Shown here in pieces: positions 31,615 to 33,650 of a DNA stretch of 33,650 bases. Each line of letters opens with the position of its first letter. Positions within the stretch are counted from its first letter, which is position 1. Made by a program: the position numbers and the translations under genes. Origin of the DNA: Chloroflexota bacterium (lineage in GTDB: Bacteria > Chloroflexota > Dehalococcoidia > Lucifugimonadales > JACPCL1); NCBI GenBank assembly GCA_016202485.1, contig JACQOP010000030.1, positions 1-33,650 on the forward strand, given 5' to 3'. Below the pieces are notes generated by a model that searched no databases, was not told the origin of the DNA, and was given only the letters and a program-made list of their open reading frames with translations.

Positions 31615-32241
31615 CTACCTTCTTCGTTCCCTTAGCACCTTCCACACGTCCTCCGGCGACGCGCCGGATGCCGCCAGGAGCACCAGGGTGTGGTACAACA
31701 GGTCGGCGGCCTCCTGGGGCAGGTGCTCTTTGTCGCCGGTGGCTGCGGCAAGGGCAGTTTCGCCTGCTTCTTCTATCACCTTCTGGGCGATGCGGGGTAC
31801 GCCTTCCTGGAACAGGGAGGTAGTGTAGCTGCCTTCGGGCATATCCCGCTTGCGCTGCTGGATGACGGCGAAGAGCTCGTCCAGGATGCCTGCGCCGGAT
31901 TCGTGGCGCTGGTATTCCTCCGGCTTCGGTGTCTCTGCCAGCGGCGTGAAGAAGCAGGAGGTGTTCCCTGTGTGGCACGTCGGCCCCTCAGGATGCACCT
32001 GGAAGAGGAGCACATCGCCGTCGCAGTCCGCCGAGGCTGAAACGAAGTTCAGGTAGTTGGCCGAGGTCTCGCCCTTCATCCACAGGTCCTGGCGGCTGCG
32101 GCTGTAAAACCAGACGCGGCCTTCTGCAAAGGTGCGTTGGATGGTGTCTGGGTTCACGTACCCCACCATCAGCACCTCCTTGGTGTTGGCGTCCTGCACC
32201 ACCGCCGGCGCTAGGCCACGCTCGTCCAGCCTGATGTTCAT
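31615..32241 (-). CDS. hisIE: bifunctional phosphoribosyl-AMP cyclohydrolase / phosphoribosyl-ATP pyrophosphatase
   Basis: A 208-residue fusion catalysing steps 2 and 3 of histidine synthesis: hydrolysis of PR-ATP to PR-AMP (HisE part) and opening of the adenine ring (HisI part). HisI covers about 1-108: WFYSRSRQDLWMKGETSANY, the metal motif D72-C-D74-x-D76, and the zinc ligands C89 (THC-like PTCHTG) and C96 (TSCF). HisE covers about 118-205: VIEEAGE (155-161) and EAADLLYHTLVLL (178-190). The normal length and full motifs suggest an active enzyme. It is a single gene with no other his gene in the window. A hairpin, GCCCGTC with its complement (32271-32291), sits 30 nt upstream of the ATG. Confidence 0.95.
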   Translation of the reverse strand: MNIRLDERGLAPAVVQDANTKEVLMVGYVNPDTIQRTFAEGRVWFYSRSRQDLWMKGETSANYLNFVSASADCDGDVLLFQVHPEGPTCHTGNTSCFFTPLAETPKPEEYQRHESGAGILDELFAVIQQRKRDMPEGSYTTSLFQEGVPRIAQKVIEEAGETALAAATGDKEHLPQEAADLLYHTLVLLAASGASPEDVWKVLRERRR

Positions 32242-32270
32242 GAGCTGTCCTTCATCTCGGTTGCATATTT

Positions 32271-32291
32271 GCCCGTCGCTCTCTGACGGGC
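32271..32291 (-). repeat. inverted repeat in the hisIE leader
   Basis: GCCCGTC and GACGGGC around a 7-nt loop, 30 nt upstream of the hisIE start. It is not followed by a T run in either direction. It could be a protein-binding site or part of an attenuator; I did not see a His-codon leader peptide. Confidence 0.35.
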
Positions 32292-32419
32292 CTATTGCAC
32301 AAGTATAGATTGGCTTTAGGCCTTTGTCTTCTCCCGTCCAGGCAGCCTTGCCGTAAAAGTCCTTTTGACCTCACCCGCTAGCCCCCTTCGCTGAAGTGGG
32401 AGGGGGAAGAATTGTATCT

Positions 32420-32456
32420 GGGGGATACCTCCTTCGCTGCGCTCAAGGACAGGCTT
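32420..32456. repeat. degenerate intergenic repeat, copy 2
   Basis: GGGGGATACCTCCTTCG (32420-32436), overlapping TTCGCTGCGCTCA (32433-32445) and TCAAGGACAGGCTT (32443-32456) match three separate blocks of copy 1 on the opposite strand at 10474-10575. This copy is compact; copy 1 has extra bases between the blocks. Confidence 0.65.
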
Positions 32457-32539
32457 TGACCCCCAGCGGGAACTGACGGTCCCTGCACTCTTCTGACGTT
32501 TGAGGCAACGCTCGTGCGGGCTGGCGCGACGCAGCGGCG

Positions 32540-32568
32540 TTGACATGCGTTTTGCATGCAGCCATACT
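32540..32568 (+). promoter_or_regulatory. vapBC promoter with an internal palindrome, possibly leaderless
   Basis: TTGACA (32540-32545), 17-nt spacer, CATACT (32563-32568). The spacer holds the inverted repeat CATGC-GTTTT-GCATG (32544-32558), a likely operator for the antitoxin. The ATG at 32575 begins just six bases after the -10, so a transcript would start at the start codon. Confidence 0.65.
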
Positions 32569-32574
32569 GTAGGC

Positions 32575-32802
32575 ATGGTAAACGTGCAAATTCGTAATGT
32601 CCCGCAGGATGTGCATCGCACCCTCAAAGAGCGGGCGGCCAAGCATGGGATGTCCCTGTCAGGGTATCTTCTTCAGCAAATAGAAGCCCTGGCGGAGCGC
32701 CCTACGATGGAGGAGATTCTAGAGCGGCTAAGTCACCATGAGCCGGTGAATCCCTCCATAAGTCCGGCTGACATCATCCGCGAGGAAAGGGACAGCCGCT
32801 GA
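32575..32802 (+). CDS. vapB: VapB/FitA-type antitoxin (ribbon-helix-helix)
   Basis: A 75-residue protein. The N-terminal strand VNVQIRNVPQDVHRTLKERAAKHGMSLSGYLLQQI is the FitA/VapB-type ribbon-helix-helix pattern that binds operator DNA; the acidic C-terminal part (MEEILERLSHHEPVNPSISPADIIREERDSR) is what normally wraps around the PIN toxin. Start at ATG 32575: the domain begins there and the frame upstream runs into the promoter. The stop is followed by the toxin start after five bases, the usual antitoxin-toxin order. The palindrome inside the promoter spacer is a probable autoregulatory site. Confidence 0.88.
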   Translation: MVNVQIRNVPQDVHRTLKERAAKHGMSLSGYLLQQIEALAERPTMEEILERLSHHEPVNPSISPADIIREERDSR

Positions 32803-32807
32803 GTATC

Positions 32808-33194
32808 GTGTTGGATGCCTCGGCGCTCTTGGAGTTCTTGCTGCGTACTGATGCTGGCCTGCGCCTTCGTGAGCGGCTTCGGGATGAGCCTGGTCCAATC
32901 CATGCACCGCAAATAGTGGACTTGGAGGTCGCCCAAACGCTCCAAAGGCTCCTATTCAGGGGAGAATTGACGACCGCCAGGGGCCAGCAAGCCTTGCAGG
33001 TGCTTTACGATATGCCGATCCAGCGGTATCCGCACCGTCCGTTGCTCCACCGCATTTGGGAACTGAGAGCAACTATCACCGCCTACGATGCGGCGTACAT
33101 CGCGCTGGCTGAGGCCCTTGACGCGCCGCTTTGGACTCGGGACGGCAGGCTGGCGGAGGCAACGGGCCACCGCGCCGTGGTGGAGCTGGTCTAG
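32808..33194 (+). CDS. vapC: VapC-type PIN-domain toxin ribonuclease
   Basis: A 128-residue PIN nuclease. The acidic metal-binding residues D3 (LDASALLEFLL), E40 (VDLEVAQTL), D94 (TAYDAAYIALAE) and D112 (TRDGRL) are all present in the family's order and spacing, so the enzyme should be active. VapC toxins cut tRNA or rRNA when the antitoxin is lost. The GTG at 32808 is the likely start, five bases after the vapB stop; the CTG at 32799 would overlap. Upstream residues S-I-V before LDAS are also typical, so the true start may be slightly earlier. Confidence 0.9.
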   Translation: MLDASALLEFLLRTDAGLRLRERLRDEPGPIHAPQIVDLEVAQTLQRLLFRGELTTARGQQALQVLYDMPIQRYPHRPLLHRIWELRATITAYDAAYIALAEALDAPLWTRDGRLAEATGHRAVVELV

Positions 33195-33458
33195 CGTCCT
33201 GACAAGAGAGCAACTGCTGTTCTTGGTCTAGCCTTTTGCGGCTGTAGGGAGAGCCGGGCGGATGCCCCGGCCCTGTGCGGGCAAGCGGAGGGGGTGAGGG
33301 ATTCTCCGATGCATCGGGGCGGAGCGCATAGAATCGCAAAGGCAGTTTGACCACTTCGCTCTAGAATGACCATGCCTTTTCTGGTGAGCCGCTCCAAGAG
33401 CCGCCAACACGCCTTACACGCACTTGATCACGTGTCAGGACACTGGCAAGGGTGCAGC

Positions 33459-33650
33459 CTAATCCGCCCTGACCTCCAGGATAGCCAGCAGCTCCCGTAA
33501 GTCCTTGATCTCATAGTCCGGCGCAGGATACTTGGGGTCCAGCTTTACGCCGTTGCGGTTCACCCACGCCGCCCGCATACCTACCGCCTTGGCCCCCTGG
33601 ACGTCGTCGTGCTGGGAGTCACCGACGTACAGGGACTCCTCCGGCTTCAC
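33459..33650 (-). CDS. HAD family hydrolase, C-terminal end
   Basis: The gene runs into the window edge, so only the last 63 residues are seen. The stretch KPEESLYVGDSQHDDVQGAKAVGMRAAWVNRNG contains HAD motif IV (GDSxxDDxxGAKAVGM), in which the acidic residues hold the Mg ion. The terminal DYEIKDLRELLAIL is the usual end of phosphoglycolate-phosphatase or pyrimidine-nucleotidase-like HADs. No substrate can be given from the part visible. The 260 bp between it and vapC show nothing I can support as a gene. Confidence 0.88.
   Translation of the reverse strand: MKPEESLYVGDSQHDDVQGAKAVGMRAAWVNRNGVKLDPKYPAPDYEIKDLRELLAILEVRAD

Larger units (their letters stand above)
32242..32574. other. 333-bp intergenic region between hisIE and vapB
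   Basis: No credible gene here. It contains a 7-bp hairpin (GCCCGTC 32271-32277 with GACGGGC 32285-32291) in the hisIE leader, a GC-rich inverted segment near 32387-32406 (CCCCCTTC ... GGAGGGGG), copy 2 of the dispersed repeat (32420-32456), and the vapB promoter at 32540-32568. Confidence 0.5.

Noticed and set aside
33195-33458. Possible small genes between vapC and the HAD hydrolase
   Set aside because: The frames present have no ribosome binding site and repeat-like low-complexity translations. The region may hold degenerate intergenic repeats, but I could not match it to another copy in the window.

Overview
The window is high-GC bacterial chromosome, tightly packed with genes, with no tRNA, rRNA or CRISPR. 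The gene mix suggests a Chloroflexota genome, probably Dehalococcoidia or a SAR202-like relative: paired CaiB/BaiF CoA-transferases, benzoylformate-decarboxylase-like ThDP enzymes, F420-type oxidoreductases, NIPSNAP, DUF1385 and PiT with its DUF47 partner. This placement is inference from gene content; no phylogenetic marker was computed.

Layout. Positions 1-5700 hold the tail half of an MFS transporter (apparently without its first half), a conserved protein of unknown function, a small Rieske protein, Lon protease, a CvpA-type membrane protein and an HNH endonuclease. Positions 6078-15946 form a catabolic-looking block: an HMG-CoA-lyase-like enzyme, a ThDP decarboxylase, two CaiB/BaiF CoA-transferases, a small membrane protein overlapping a CBS protein, a frameshifted terpenoid-cyclase-fold gene on the other strand, and a second divergent ThDP enzyme. 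The set suggests CoA activation, C-C cleavage and decarboxylation of an organic acid that cannot be named from sequence.

Positions 16001-19731 hold a membrane-anchored SGNH hydrolase with an extra N-terminal domain, and the PcrA/UvrD helicase. An AT-richer HNH gene follows, bracketed by two 42-bp copies of the pcrA 3' end; this looks like an insertion that regenerated the end of its target gene. Positions 21092-27381 carry a lipoprotein, the phosphate transporter PiT with its DUF47 regulator, an M16 peptidase diverging from them, a deazaflavin-nitroreductase-like protein and a MATE transporter closed by a strong terminator.

Positions 27653-33650 carry a NIPSNAP protein, DUF1385, a dual-specificity-type phosphatase, an LLM-class oxidoreductase, an AT-richer two-gene unit (a zinc-ribbon protein and a 57-residue protein) with its own consensus-like promoter, HisIE, a VapBC-type toxin-antitoxin pair and the end of a HAD hydrolase.

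The most noteworthy items are the duplicated pcrA tail around the HNH gene, the CoA-transferase pair in which one member lacks the catalytic Asp, the frameshift in a five-G run, the possible leaderless promoters of pcrA and vapB, and a degenerate repeat present at two distant sites in opposite orientation.
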